A stretch of 64,000 nucleotides of DNA from Pseudomonas gingeri (GCF_013386165.1 NZ_JACAOS010000018.1:533382-597381), one strand, 5' to 3'. Shown: positions 36,229-45,103, counted from the first letter of the stretch. Translations and numbers: made by a program. The notes: a model not told the origin generated them from the letters alone.

Positions 36229-36924
36229 TTACTTCTTCATGTCCTCCATCAGCTTGCCGACCACCAGATCAGACACGTGGGCAAAAGCGGTTCGCAGGGC
36301 TTCAGGGTTAGTCACGTATTGCTCGGGGGTATATCCAATGGTATTGGCGCCATTGAATACCGAAATAGTTGCGAAATTTCGCCATACCGAGGCGCCGTCA
36401 CGTTTCATGGAACCGTTGACGCCAATGACGGGGTACAACGTGGTGCTGAGGTTTTTCAAGCAAAGCCCCCACTGCATGACCATGATTTCGACCTCGGCAT
36501 CCGCATGCTCGCTATCAGCGACGATGGTGAATAGATGCTCTTGCCTGACACGATCGTCAAAACTCTTGCGGACCAATTTGCCCAAGTCAATGTCGTTGGT
36601 TTGCATGTTGTTCAGGATTGCCCGAGAGACGTCCTTGGTCGCGACATCGGCAACTTTCGTTCCTGCCACTGCACCCACACCAGTCGAGGCGTTCGTCCCG
36701 ACGCTCGAAGCTCCGGTGAGCATTCCAGTCGCCGCGCCAGCACCCGCACCGAGGCCGGCGCCCCAGGCTTGATTCATACTCGTGTAGTTGAAGTTGTCTA
36801 CCGCAACAAATACCGGAAGAATTTTTATGGTCTTGATTTGCTGACGGTCTTCAATGCTTAGATTCTTGGTTATACATCCGGAAAGCAAAGCAAGTACGCC
36901 CACTGTGATGATTCGCTTCTTCAT
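36229..36924 (-). CDS. Lipoprotein with glycine-zipper segment
   Basis: A 231-residue protein with a lipobox at residues 14-17 (LSGC), so it is probably anchored in the outer membrane. A Gly/Ala-rich stretch (GAGLGAGAGAATGMLTGASS, about residues 56-76) is a glycine-zipper type membrane segment. The rest has no recognised domain. It includes the repeated theme of a stress-type lipoprotein but no exact family can be given. ATG 36924 is chosen because the lipobox then lies at the normal distance; the frame extends further without a ribosome site. Confidence 0.72.
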   Translation of the reverse strand: MKKRIITVGVLALLSGCITKNLSIEDRQQIKTIKILPVFVAVDNFNYTSMNQAWGAGLGAGAGAATGMLTGASSVGTNASTGVGAVAGTKVADVATKDVSRAILNNMQTNDIDLGKLVRKSFDDRVRQEHLFTIVADSEHADAEVEIMVMQWGLCLKNLSTTLYPVIGVNGSMKRDGASVWRNFATISVFNGANTIGYTPEQYVTNPEALRTAFAHVSDLVVGKLMEDMKK

Positions 36925-37177
36925 TTGAATTGGTAAACCATTTGCGTAGGTGAGTGGGATATCGTCCGCAGGGCCACTTTCTTGAGTTTTGTAACGACCG
37001 GGCACTGGATGTCGGCGCGCAACGCCTTGCGCTTCAAGTGCTTGATGCACCAGGTTGTGCTTATCTCAGCGTGGTAAAACGTGCTCGCTGCATGACGCAT
37101 CGGGCGCTCTTTTCTACTGGTGATGACTCCGTCGTGATCACCGCAAATCAGCAGATTTCGAACCAGAGGATCGAACA

Positions 37178-37897
37178 TTGAAAGTCCATTTCGTCATGCA
37201 CGAAGCGTTCGAAGGGCCCGGTGCGTTTGAGGATTGGGTCAAGACTCGCGGTTATCGCGCGAGCTATTCCCGCGTCTACCAGCACGATGTCCTGCCAGAC
37301 AGCGCAGACTCGTTCGACCTGCTGGTGATATTGGGCGGCCCGCAAAACCCGGCGACCACACAGGAACAGTGCCCGCATTTCAATGCCAAGGCTGAGCAGC
37401 AATTCATCAGTAAAGCCATTGCAGCCAAACGCGCGGTAGTGGGGGTTTGCCTGGGCGCTCAACTGCTCGGTGAGGCGCTGGGCGCGGCTTTTGGCCACAG
37501 CCCTGAAAGCGAGATCGGGAAATTCCCGATTGCCTTGACGGATGACGGCTTGAACAACCCCAAGGTGTCTCACTTCGGAAAAACGCTGGCAGTGGGTCAT
37601 TGGCACAACGACATGCCCGGTCTCACCCAGGAGGCAAAGATCCTCGCTTACAGCGAAGGTTGCCCGCGTCAAATCATCGAGTACAGCAACCTGGTCTACG
37701 GTTTCCAGTGCCACATGGAATTCACCAGGGAGGTTGTGGAGTGGTTGATTGAATCATCGGAAGCGGAGCTGGCAACCCTGTCTGACAAACGTTTCGTTCA
37801 ACAGCCTCAAGCGTTAAGAGCCAACCATTACGATGAAATGAACCAGAACCTGTTTGTATTTTTGGACAAGCTCATCGCCGATTACCGGTCGAAATAA
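37178..37897 (+). CDS. Class I glutamine amidotransferase (GMP synthase-like)
   Basis: A 239-residue stand-alone GATase1 domain. The nucleophile C91 lies in VGVCLGAQLLGEALG, and the His/Glu pair in YGFQCHMEFTRE. Proteins of this kind resemble GuaA's amidotransferase half but lack the synthetase, and some hydrolyse gamma-glutamyl compounds. The start is TTG at 37178, with AGAGGA 7 bases before it. The gene stands alone, with a REPIN downstream. Confidence 0.85.
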   Translation: MKVHFVMHEAFEGPGAFEDWVKTRGYRASYSRVYQHDVLPDSADSFDLLVILGGPQNPATTQEQCPHFNAKAEQQFISKAIAAKRAVVGVCLGAQLLGEALGAAFGHSPESEIGKFPIALTDDGLNNPKVSHFGKTLAVGHWHNDMPGLTQEAKILAYSEGCPRQIIEYSNLVYGFQCHMEFTREVVEWLIESSEAELATLSDKRFVQQPQALRANHYDEMNQNLFVFLDKLIADYRSK

Positions 37898-37981
37898 AGT
37901 ATTGAGGCGAGGGCACCACAGGTGTTGTCTAGTGTCTCGATTTGTTAATCCATTTACTCATTCTGGTGGGCGCCGAAATTA

Positions 37982-38115
37982 CGTGGCGAGTGGGCTTGCC
38001 CACGCTCGGCTGCGTAGCAGCCGCAAAACCTGTCACTTCATCGTATCTGATGTACCGCACTCGTTGTTTTTGGGGCCGCTTCGCGGCCCAGCGCGGGCAA
38101 GCCCGCTCGCCACAA
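37982..38115. repeat. Long REPIN (GTGGCGAGC class, about 134 bp)
   Basis: The same design as the element at 22767: outer arms GTGGCGAGTGGGCTTGCCCA and GGGCAAGCCCGCTCGCCAC with inner segments (CTCGGCTGCGTAGCAG / GCCGCTTCGCGGC). The two copies are mostly identical along their length. Confidence 0.88.
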
Positions 38116-38188
38116 CATGGGACCTTGAGGTAAATGAACTAACTATACGGGCCACTATCGTTCTTCGCAGCGGGGCGGTCTCACCGGC

Positions 38189-38212
38189 AAAAACGGGAAG
38201 CTTGGCTTCCCG
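38189..38212 (-). terminator. Rho-independent terminator of the DUF3077 gene
   Basis: On the minus strand ACGGGAAG, short loop, CTTCCCGT is followed by TTTTT, 20 bases after the gene's stop. Confidence 0.78.
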
Positions 38213-38231
38213 TTCCACTTTCAACACCCGG

Positions 38232-38579
38232 TCAGTCGTTGACGCTGACGGGCTGCTTGTCCAGAACCGAATCCACCCACCACTGTGCCATCTCGATCAG
38301 ATGCACTACACCCATGGCCACCTTACGGTTCGAGCCGGCCTGGTTGTCGGCATTTTCATAGGCGGTGGCGGCTGCGGATTGGAGGATCGAGTAGGCGTTG
38401 ACGAGGGCTTCTTCCTGGCTGGTTGCTCCAGGCATATGACCCCGTTGCGATACGGCACGGGCAGGTTTCGAGCGGGCTTCCGGCCCTAGGTTGTAGTGGG
38501 ATAAGGCACGGTCGACGGCGTTGGTGTCGAGGGTTTCGGCGTTGGTGGTGGCAGGCGGGTTGGGGGTGATTTTGAACAT
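38232..38579 (-). CDS. DUF3077 family protein (copy 1)
   Basis: A 115-residue protein of a small family found mainly in Pseudomonas; the function is unknown. The conserved core is the helical C-terminal half (EEALVNAYSILQSAAATAYEN, then VHLIEMAQWWVDSVL) and a short RALSHYNL motif near residue 25. AGGAG precedes ATG 38579. A second, diverged copy is at 60088-60450 and aligns through the same motifs. The long 5' region is non-coding. Confidence 0.8.
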   Translation of the reverse strand: MFKITPNPPATTNAETLDTNAVDRALSHYNLGPEARSKPARAVSQRGHMPGATSQEEALVNAYSILQSAAATAYENADNQAGSNRKVAMGVVHLIEMAQWWVDSVLDKQPVSVND

Positions 38580-39054
38580 GGCGTAGCTCCTGTGATGTAT
38601 GGACTACCACCAACTGCTGTCAAACAGTAAGGGTGGCAGCTGTACGTAGGTTGACAGACCGGACACAGGTGACCCGGCGCACCCGAAGATGCCCTGCGCA
38701 CAGCCGCCATAACACGCAACGACAGGCATAAGAAAAGCGCCTGCAATGGTGGTTGGGGCGCTGTTTGCGCCTGTGAGTTTCAGTCTGTCAAAACCGAGTC
38801 ACCGAATCTGCGGTGACAAGATGGAGACTAGTTCACTGCAAATGGCAGGCGCAAGCGGTCAGGATTTTCTAGGAAATTTCAGTCAAGGGAAAGAGAGATC
38901 TCTTGCGAGCCTTGAAATCTCGGGTTGTTTGGGGACGATGTTAGGCAGCGTTAGCTTGAGAAGTTTTGATCGCCATTAACCCGCAGCTCCACCTTGGTAT
39001 TAGCCAATACAGCCCCATAACTACGCCTGTATCCATTGAGCGGAAGGACAGACC
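38580..39054. other. 475-bp non-coding interval upstream of DUF3077 and msrA
   Basis: No convincing gene is seen; short open frames lack ribosome sites. Structures present are a 7-bp hairpin GTCACCG/CGGTGAC at 38798-38817 and a 14-base palindrome AAGAGAGATCTCTT near 38892. The divergent promoters of DUF3077 and msrA should lie here, and a small RNA is possible. Confidence 0.45.
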
Positions 39055-39561
39055 ATGACCAACCAAACCGAAACCGCCATCCTCGCCGGCGGCTGCTTCT
39101 GGGGCATGCAGGACCTGTTGCGGCGCTACCCCGGCGTGCTGCACACGCGAGTCGGCTACACCGGCGGCGATGTGCCAAATGCCACCTACCGCAACCATGG
39201 TAACCATGCAGAAGCGATTGAGATCGTCTTTGATCCTGCGGTGATGACCTACCGCCAGATTCTGGAGTTCTTTTTCCAGATCCATGACCCCAGTACGCCT
39301 AACCGGCAGGGCAATGACCTTGGGCCAAGCTATCGTTCGGCGATTTATTACCTCAGCGAACAGCAACGGGACATTGCCGAAGATACCGCTGCTGACGTAG
39401 ATGCCTCAAAGTTGTGGCCAGGCCGTGCGGTCACCGAAATAGAGCCGGCGGGGCCGTTTTGGGAAGCGGAACCGGAGCATCAGGATTACCTGGAGCGGAT
39501 ACCCAATGGCTATACCTGCCACTTCATACGCCCGAACTGGAAACTGCCAAAACGTGCCTGA
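39055..39561 (+). CDS. msrA: MsrA, peptide methionine-(S)-sulfoxide reductase
   Basis: A 168-residue enzyme that repairs oxidised methionine in proteins. The catalytic C14 lies in GGCFWGMQDL; the family blocks VGYTGGDVPNATYRNHGNHAEAIEIVFDP and FFFQIHDPSTPNRQGNDLGPSYRSAIYY follow. AAGGA precedes the ATG. This short form without long extensions is probably a second msrA of the genome. A repeat and 7-mer array lie beyond its stop. Confidence 0.93.
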   Translation: MTNQTETAILAGGCFWGMQDLLRRYPGVLHTRVGYTGGDVPNATYRNHGNHAEAIEIVFDPAVMTYRQILEFFFQIHDPSTPNRQGNDLGPSYRSAIYYLSEQQRDIAEDTAADVDASKLWPGRAVTEIEPAGPFWEAEPEHQDYLERIPNGYTCHFIRPNWKLPKRA

Positions 39562-39603
39562 GCGTTGGCGACGCTGGAGGAAAATGGGGTAGATCACCGA
39601 GCC

Positions 39604-39646
39604 AAAGAGGATAGATTTATTGGGTTTTAATACATCTATCCCCTTT
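39604..39646 (+). repeat. AAAGGGG...CCCTTT palindromic repeat, copy 3
   Basis: AAAGAGGATAGAT and ATCTATCCCCTTTG pair across 17 bases holding GGGTTTTAA. The left part ATAGATTTATTGGG matches copies 1 and 2. Confidence 0.65.
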
Positions 39647-39668
39647 GCCCTTTGCCCTTTGCCCTTTG
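39641..39668. repeat. Four tandem CCCTTTG heptamers
   Basis: CCCTTTG is repeated exactly four times (39641, 39648, 39655, 39662), ending three bases before the LysE stop codon. The first unit is the right arm of the adjacent palindrome. Confidence 0.8.
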
Positions 39669-39671
39669 CTG

Positions 39672-40277
39672 CTAGCGAATTGGAAGCAGCACGCCGAACA
39701 CGACGAAGAACCCACCGCAGACACGATTGAAGCGCCGGCCTGCGCGTGCCAGCCAGGGGCGCACGCGGTGCGCGGCGCTTGCCACACCGAACTCCACCAC
39801 AAACTCCACCACCGCATAGGTCAGCGCCATGATCACTGTCTGGATCAGCAGGTTCTGGTGCGGATCGATAAAGGGCGTGATGAACGCTGTAAACAGCAGG
39901 AGCGCCTTGGGGTTGGAGAGGGCAGACAGCAGGCCTTGGCGAAAGAGCGACCCGTTGCTCGAACTTGAAAGGTCGCCCAGGGCAAACGTCACCGGCTCCG
40001 ACCGCCAGAGATTGATGCCAAGCCAGATGAGATAGAGCCCGCCGACGATCTTCAAAGCGGTCAGCCAGAGCATCGATGCCTTCAGCAGGGCGGCCAGGCC
40101 GAGCACACATAACGCGATCATTGCAACAAACCCGAGGACACCACCGCTAATCGTGAAGAGGGTCTTCCTGTTGCCATGCAGCGCGCCATGGGTGAGCGCG
40201 AGCAGTGCGTTGGGGCCGGGAACGACCGCGATGCCACAACAGGTCAGCAGATAAAGCAGCCAGGTATCGAATTGCAT
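39672..40277 (-). CDS. LysE/RhtB-family amino acid exporter
   Basis: A 201-residue inner membrane protein with six predicted helices and the signature VVPGPNALLALTHGALHGNR near the N-terminus. LysE/RhtB proteins export amino acids and related metabolites. ATG 40277 has GGAG 7 bases upstream. The LysR gene is divergent across about 120 bases and is the probable regulator. The substrate is not known. Confidence 0.9.
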   Translation of the reverse strand: MQFDTWLLYLLTCCGIAVVPGPNALLALTHGALHGNRKTLFTISGGVLGFVAMIALCVLGLAALLKASMLWLTALKIVGGLYLIWLGINLWRSEPVTFALGDLSSSSNGSLFRQGLLSALSNPKALLLFTAFITPFIDPHQNLLIQTVIMALTYAVVEFVVEFGVASAAHRVRPWLARAGRRFNRVCGGFFVVFGVLLPIR

Positions 40278-40398
40278 GATGTCTCCAGAGTGAATGCTGC
40301 CGGTGGCGCACCAGCGGATCATCCGAAGTCTTTGGCTGGACGAAAAGCGCATAATATGGCAATTAGCTATTCGTTTATCGAATGCAGGAGTGGCGCTG

Positions 40399-41268
40399 AT
40401 GTCGCCTCGGGATCTACAGATCGATTGGCTTAAATGCTTTGTCGCAGCGGTTGATACCGGCTCACTGTCGAGTGCTGCCACCGAAGTGCACAGGTCGCAA
40501 TCTGCGGTCAGCATGCAGCTCAAGAAACTCGAAGCGGCGCTCGGCCATCAAGTGCTGAACCGGGGGCCTCGGCACCTTCAGTTGACTGAAGAGGGTCAAA
40601 CGCTGCTGGGATATGCGCGGCGGATGCTGGCTTTACATGCCGAGACACAGGCTGCCTTCTGGGGCGAGGAATTGACCGGGCGAATTCGCCTGGGAGTAGC
40701 AGAAGACTACGTGGCGCATTACCTCACGCCGGTCCTGAAGCGGTTTGCGCCACGGCATGGCGGCGTCGAAATCGAGCTGACCTGCGAGCAGTCAACCACG
40801 CTGATTCCCCGCGTGATGGCCGGTGATCTGGATCTGGCGCTGGTGTCGCGCGACAACCCCCGACGTGGTGCCTTTCTCTTCCAGGAGCCCATGGTCTGGG
40901 TGGGATCTGCGCAGTTCGATCTGTGGCGACGCGACCCGTTGCCGATTGCGGTCTACGAGTCGGCCAGCCTGGCACGTCGCTGCGCCGTCGACTGTCTTGC
41001 CCTTCAAGGGCGCCGGTACAAGGTCGTCTACAACAGTTCGAGCTTGGCGGGCCAGATCGCGGCGGTTGAAAGCGGCATTGCCGTGGCAGTGCTCACCCGC
41101 TGCACGGTGCCGCCGCACCTTCAGATACTGGGGCGCGAACATGATCTGGGGCCATTGGATTCCATGGACGTTGCGGTCTATCGAAGCAAGGCGTCGCAGG
41201 GCTCCAAGGCTGTGGATAGCCTCAGGAGCTTTCTGATTAGAACGCTTGCTTCGTCTGCGGTGGGGTGA
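40399..41268 (+). CDS. LysR-family regulator (divergent from LysE exporter)
   Basis: A 289-residue LysR protein: winged helix LQIDWLKCFVAAVDTGSLSSAATEVHRSQSAVSMQLKKLEAALGHQVLNR, then the effector domain. ATG 40399 has AGGAG upstream. Its position next to the exporter recalls the LysG-LysE pairing of other bacteria, so it may sense the exported amino acid; this is inference. Confidence 0.87.
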   Translation: MSPRDLQIDWLKCFVAAVDTGSLSSAATEVHRSQSAVSMQLKKLEAALGHQVLNRGPRHLQLTEEGQTLLGYARRMLALHAETQAAFWGEELTGRIRLGVAEDYVAHYLTPVLKRFAPRHGGVEIELTCEQSTTLIPRVMAGDLDLALVSRDNPRRGAFLFQEPMVWVGSAQFDLWRRDPLPIAVYESASLARRCAVDCLALQGRRYKVVYNSSSLAGQIAAVESGIAVAVLTRCTVPPHLQILGREHDLGPLDSMDVAVYRSKASQGSKAVDSLRSFLIRTLASSAVG

Positions 41269-41324
41269 TTAGCCAGCGCGACCGATGTGCGCTTATGGAC
41301 GATTTCTTCAGGTTGCGAAGATCA

Positions 41325-41385
41325 GTGATCGGCCAGCCTCTGCCGGTCGCGACAGGCCGGCAGAGGCCAAAAAGAGCCAGTCGGA
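41325..41385. repeat. Dispersed GGCC-AAAGC repeat, copy C, with perfect hairpin
   Basis: CCTCTGCCGG (41337-41346), ten-base loop, CCGGCAGAGG (41357-41366) is a perfect 10-bp stem, flanked by GGCCAAAAAGAGCC. It lies between two convergent LysR genes. Confidence 0.6.
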
Positions 41386-41450
41386 TGCGTCCAGGAAATT
41401 AGGGACGATTCCATTAGCCGTCTGGGTCAAAACCGCATTGTTGCCTACAG

Positions 41451-42356
41451 TCACACTAAGCCTGCAACGAAGTCGAGCAACGCGCGGGTTTTGGCTGGCA
41501 AATGATGTCGGGAGGGATAGTAAGCATACAGCGGAAAGCGTTTATCCGACCACTCGGGGAACAGCAATGTCATCTGGTTCGAAGTGATGTAGCTCTCGAT
41601 CCCCAACTCGAACATCTGCGCAATGCCTAGGCCAGCCAGGCAAGTACTGTAGAGAGTGCCTGGGTCATTCACGATCAGCGCGCCCCGTGGTTTCACAACT
41701 ACCGTTTTGCGCTTTTGCTGGAACTCCCAGGCAAACGGCCTGCCTGTCACCGGTTCCCTGAACAGAATACAGCGGTGATGACCTGCCTCCAGCTCATGGG
41801 GGGTGGAGGGTTGCCCGTACCGTTGCAGGTAAGCTTGCGACGCCACGGCGAATACGCGGGTATCAAACAGCTTCCTTGCCACCAGCGACGATTCTTGCGG
41901 ATGCCCGAATCGCAGTGCCAAATCGAAGCCCTCGGCGACCAGGTCGCCAAGTTCTTCCTTGCACCGCAGATCGATCTCCAACTCCGGGTGGCAATCCATA
42001 AAGGCGCCAAGGCGTGGCCCCAGGACAAGCTGTGCAAACAGCGGATCAACGTTCACTCGCAGTCGCCCGTGGATTTTCTGCGCATCCCCGGCAACGTTGC
42101 CAGTGATCTCTGTCAACGCACTGATAAGCGGCATCACCTGCTCGTAAAAGTGACGGCCTTCGTCAGTGAGCCTTACTGATCGCGTCGTACGTTCGAAGAC
42201 TCGAATACCCAACCTTGTCTCCAGTCTTGCGATCGCCCTGCTCACTCCGGACTGCGACATATCCAGAGCCTCGGCAGCCAGGCCAAAGCTCTTGGTATCG
42301 ACCACTGCCGCCATGACGTCCACGCCTTCCAGCATTTGTTTGTTGAATGTTCTCAT
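41451..42356 (-). CDS. LysR-family regulator (divergent from MFS exporter)
   Basis: A 301-residue LysR protein of the large CrgA/DsdC-like subgroup: VDVMAAVVDTKSFGLAAEALDMSQSGVSRAIARLETRLGIRVFERTTRSVRLT and a C-terminal effector domain with FPLYAYYPSRHHLPAKTRALLDFV. It is divergent from the MFS gene across about 220 AT-rich bases, which probably hold the shared promoter region. Confidence 0.88.
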   Translation of the reverse strand: MRTFNKQMLEGVDVMAAVVDTKSFGLAAEALDMSQSGVSRAIARLETRLGIRVFERTTRSVRLTDEGRHFYEQVMPLISALTEITGNVAGDAQKIHGRLRVNVDPLFAQLVLGPRLGAFMDCHPELEIDLRCKEELGDLVAEGFDLALRFGHPQESSLVARKLFDTRVFAVASQAYLQRYGQPSTPHELEAGHHRCILFREPVTGRPFAWEFQQKRKTVVVKPRGALIVNDPGTLYSTCLAGLGIAQMFELGIESYITSNQMTLLFPEWSDKRFPLYAYYPSRHHLPAKTRALLDFVAGLV

Positions 42357-42580
42357 GACTCACTCCCGGGCCTGGGTGATGTTGCTTTCATACAGGTCAT
42401 ATGAGTCCTTGCGTCATCGCACGATCAACCGGGCGCCACACGAGATATACCAACGCATAAATGACTCACAAGCATAAATATTATGTTTTTCATGCTATCG
42501 CATTCAGATATTCAAGGCTTCACCATTCCTGCATCGCACACAGCGGATAAAACCTGTTCACACGTGTAAGGATCCTATCG

Positions 42581-43831
42581 ATGCAAGCAACCGCTTCACA
42601 TTCAGAACCCGCCCCCTTGTCGCCCCAGGCTCATACCGGGTCACAGACTCCCGGGGCAAAAACCTCCAAGGCACGAAGTATCGCGGCGGTGCTGGCGCTC
42701 AGCCTGGGCTGCTTTTCTTTTGTCAGTACAGAACTCATGCCGGTGGGCGTGCTGCCTGCGATGTCTGCCGGGCTCAATGTGTCCTTGGGCGTTGCCGGCT
42801 ACCTGGTCACTATCTTCGCCTTCATCGTGGCGCTTACGGCGGCGCCGCTCACAAGTCTGCTCGGCTCAATCAACCGAAAGGCCCTTATGACGGGGCTGCT
42901 GGCCGCGTGTTTTGCCGGCAACCTGATCACCTATATGGCGTCGGATTATTTCGTGGTTTTTATCGGACGCATTGTGGTCGCTGCCGCTATAGGCGTGTTC
43001 TGGTCGACGGCCGTTGTAACGGCCGTGCATCTGGTGGCATCCCGTAACGCAGTACGTGCTACCTCCATCGTATTCGGCGGGGTGTCGCTGGCCACCGTGC
43101 TTGGCGTTCCAGCCGGCACGATGCTGGGCGATATGTACGGCTGGCGCGCCGTCTTCGCCGCGCTCTGCTTCCTCAGCCTGGCGGTATTTACTCTGATCGC
43201 CTGGACGGTTCCGGCGGTACGCATAGGGAAAGCTGCCCAGCGCGGCGCGATGATGTCGGTGCTCAGGAACGGTCGATTGCTTGCGGTTTTTGGCATCACC
43301 GCCCTGGTGGTAACAGGCAACTTTCTGGCCTACACCTACATCGCGCCTTACCTTGAGCAGATTGCAAAACAAAGTACGAGTCAGATCAGCATGCTGTTGC
43401 TGGTTTATGGGGCGGCCGGAGTCGTCACCAACTTTGCCGTAGGGCCCTTTGCCTCCAGGGCTCCACGAGCCAGCCTGGCTGTTGTAGCGACACTGTTTAC
43501 GGCTAGCCTGGCCAGTTTGAATATTGCGTCAGACGGTCACCTTGCGCTCTTTGCCGCGATCGCGGCCTGGGGCGCGGCATATGGTGCGTTACCGGTATTG
43601 TTGCAAACACTGGTCTTCAAAGAGGCTTCCAGGATTCAAGGTGCAGCGGACGCCGCCACCGCTGTCAACGTATCCGTATTCAACGCCGCGATTGGCCTGG
43701 GATCACTGGTCGGCGGACTCATGATCAACCATGTCGGGCCACACCTCATTCCTTATGTCGCCGCGGCGTTTGCGCTCGCCGGGCTGGCAGCGGTGGCCGC
43801 CAGCTATAAGCGTGAAACACCCAAGCACTGA
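42581..43831 (+). CDS. MFS efflux transporter (DHA1/AraJ-like)
   Basis: A 416-residue transporter with 12 predicted helices. The N-terminal cytoplasmic tail (about 30 residues, Pro/Ser/Ala-rich) precedes TM1 (LALSLGCFSFVSTELMPVGVLPAMSAGL), a pattern of AraJ/SotB-type sugar or drug efflux proteins. It is followed 40 bases later by a dehydrogenase gene on the same strand, so both are probably under the divergent LysR. The substrate is not known. Confidence 0.88.
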   Translation: MQATASHSEPAPLSPQAHTGSQTPGAKTSKARSIAAVLALSLGCFSFVSTELMPVGVLPAMSAGLNVSLGVAGYLVTIFAFIVALTAAPLTSLLGSINRKALMTGLLAACFAGNLITYMASDYFVVFIGRIVVAAAIGVFWSTAVVTAVHLVASRNAVRATSIVFGGVSLATVLGVPAGTMLGDMYGWRAVFAALCFLSLAVFTLIAWTVPAVRIGKAAQRGAMMSVLRNGRLLAVFGITALVVTGNFLAYTYIAPYLEQIAKQSTSQISMLLLVYGAAGVVTNFAVGPFASRAPRASLAVVATLFTASLASLNIASDGHLALFAAIAAWGAAYGALPVLLQTLVFKEASRIQGAADAATAVNVSVFNAAIGLGSLVGGLMINHVGPHLIPYVAAAFALAGLAAVAASYKRETPKH

Positions 43832-43870
43832 ATCGAACCCCTTCATAGGTAAAAATCAAAGGTGAAGAAC

Positions 43871-44743
43871 ATGAGCAAGATTGCCGTACTGGGCCTGGGC
43901 GCAATGGGATCGCGTATGGCTAAACAATTGATGAGTGCTGGCCATTCGGTGGTGGTCTGGAACCGAACGCCCGAAGCCGCTCAGGCACTTGTCAGCCTGG
44001 GAGCACGGCAAGCGCACTCGCCTCGAGAGGCCAGCCAGGACGCCGAGTTCGTGATCGCTATGTTGCGCGACGATGACGCCTCCCGACAGGTATGGCTGGA
44101 TGAAGCAACCGGTGCGCTTGCGGGCATGGCCTCCGGTACCGTGGCGTTGGAAAGCTCGACGCTCACGCCGGCCTGGATACGCGAGTTGGGTGCCCTTGCG
44201 CAACAGCACGGCGTTTCCCTGCTGGAGGCGCCGGTCTCCGGTTCCCGTGCGCAAGCGGATGCCGGGCAATTGTCCTACCTGATCGGTGGCGAGCCCCCTG
44301 TGCTCGAGCGCAGCCTCGCCGTTTTGCAGGCGATGGGCTCGAGTGTTCAGCATGTTGGCCGGTTGGGAGATGGGGCACTGGCCAAGCTTGCCACGAATGC
44401 AATGCTGGGCATCCAGGTGACTGGCCTGGCGGAGGTTGTCGGGCTGCTTAAGCGTAGCGGCGCAGATGTACCAAAGGTGCTGCAAGCCATGGCCAAGACG
44501 TCGGTATGGGCACCGGTGATGGCCTATTTGTCCAACACCATGTTGACCGAAAACTTCGCGCCGCAATTCCCCGTGGAACTGATAGAGAAGGACTTCAGTT
44601 ACACCCTGAAAGAGGCAGGAGCCATAACGAATGCACCGACAATCGAGGCGGCGCACGATGTGTTTCTGAGTGCGATAGCCCAAGGCATGGGCGCCGAAAA
44701 TATGACCAGTGTCGTCAAGTTGTTCACGGGGCAACATCGATAA
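43871..44743 (+). CDS. NAD(P)-dependent beta-hydroxyacid dehydrogenase family protein
   Basis: A 290-residue enzyme of the 3-hydroxyisobutyrate dehydrogenase superfamily. The Rossmann motif GLGAMGSRMAKQLMSAGH is at the start, the substrate motif LEAPVSGSRAQADAGQL at about 120-136, and the catalytic Lys in GALAKLATNAMLG. ATG 43871 is preferred to GTG 43862 because AAAGGTG lies at the right distance. It is probably co-transcribed with the MFS gene. Glyoxylate/tartronate semialdehyde or imine reduction are possible activities. Confidence 0.87.
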   Translation: MSKIAVLGLGAMGSRMAKQLMSAGHSVVVWNRTPEAAQALVSLGARQAHSPREASQDAEFVIAMLRDDDASRQVWLDEATGALAGMASGTVALESSTLTPAWIRELGALAQQHGVSLLEAPVSGSRAQADAGQLSYLIGGEPPVLERSLAVLQAMGSSVQHVGRLGDGALAKLATNAMLGIQVTGLAEVVGLLKRSGADVPKVLQAMAKTSVWAPVMAYLSNTMLTENFAPQFPVELIEKDFSYTLKEAGAITNAPTIEAAHDVFLSAIAQGMGAENMTSVVKLFTGQHR

Positions 44744-44755
44744 AGACCCCCAGGT

Positions 44756-44776
44756 CCCCCCGTGTCGAACGGGGGG
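44756..44776 (+). other. Strong C/G hairpin between dehydrogenase and small ORF
   Basis: CCCCCCG, seven-base loop, CGGGGGG (7-bp stem), 13 bases after the dehydrogenase stop. No T-run follows; it may reduce transcription into the next gene or protect the upstream mRNA end. Confidence 0.55.
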
Positions 44777-44791
44777 CGCAGGAGAATCAAA

Positions 44792-45085
44792 ATGTTCGTA
44801 ACGGCTATCAGTGTTGTAGAGGTTCTGACATTGCCCGGTCACTCTGAGGAGGTCGCTTCAAACCTCTCTCGGCTAGCACATCACTCACGCACTATTTCAG
44901 GCTGCCTCGATGCGGCTGTCATCTGCAGTTTCGCAAACCCGCTGCTCTGGATATTGAGCATATTCTGGGAGTGCGAAACCGCCATGCAATCCTACTTCCT
45001 GAGTGCCCCGGAAGAACCGATTGCTGACCTGTTAACTAAACGACTCATCAAGAGCATCACATTCAAAGCTTTATCGACTCTCTGA
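44792..45085 (+). CDS. Small ABM-like (antibiotic biosynthesis monooxygenase fold) protein
   Basis: A 97-residue protein with AGGAG at the right distance from ATG 44792. The order VVEVLTLPGHSEEVASNLSRLAHHSRTISGCLDAAVICS fits the ferredoxin-like ABM fold, but the second half is diverged and no active-site His is evident, so function may be lost or altered. It follows the dehydrogenase on the same strand. Family placement is tentative. Confidence 0.55.
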   Translation: MFVTAISVVEVLTLPGHSEEVASNLSRLAHHSRTISGCLDAAVICSFANPLLWILSIFWECETAMQSYFLSAPEEPIADLLTKRLIKSITFKALSTL

Positions 45086-45103
45086 ATCGCCCCAGCTTTG
45101 CAG

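Noticed and set aside
38746..38979. A 77-codon plus-strand frame between DUF3077 and msrA
   Set aside because: No ribosome site, no family, low bias; treated as non-coding.
39641..39668. CRISPR-like array
   Set aside because: The units are 7 bases with no spacers and no cas genes.
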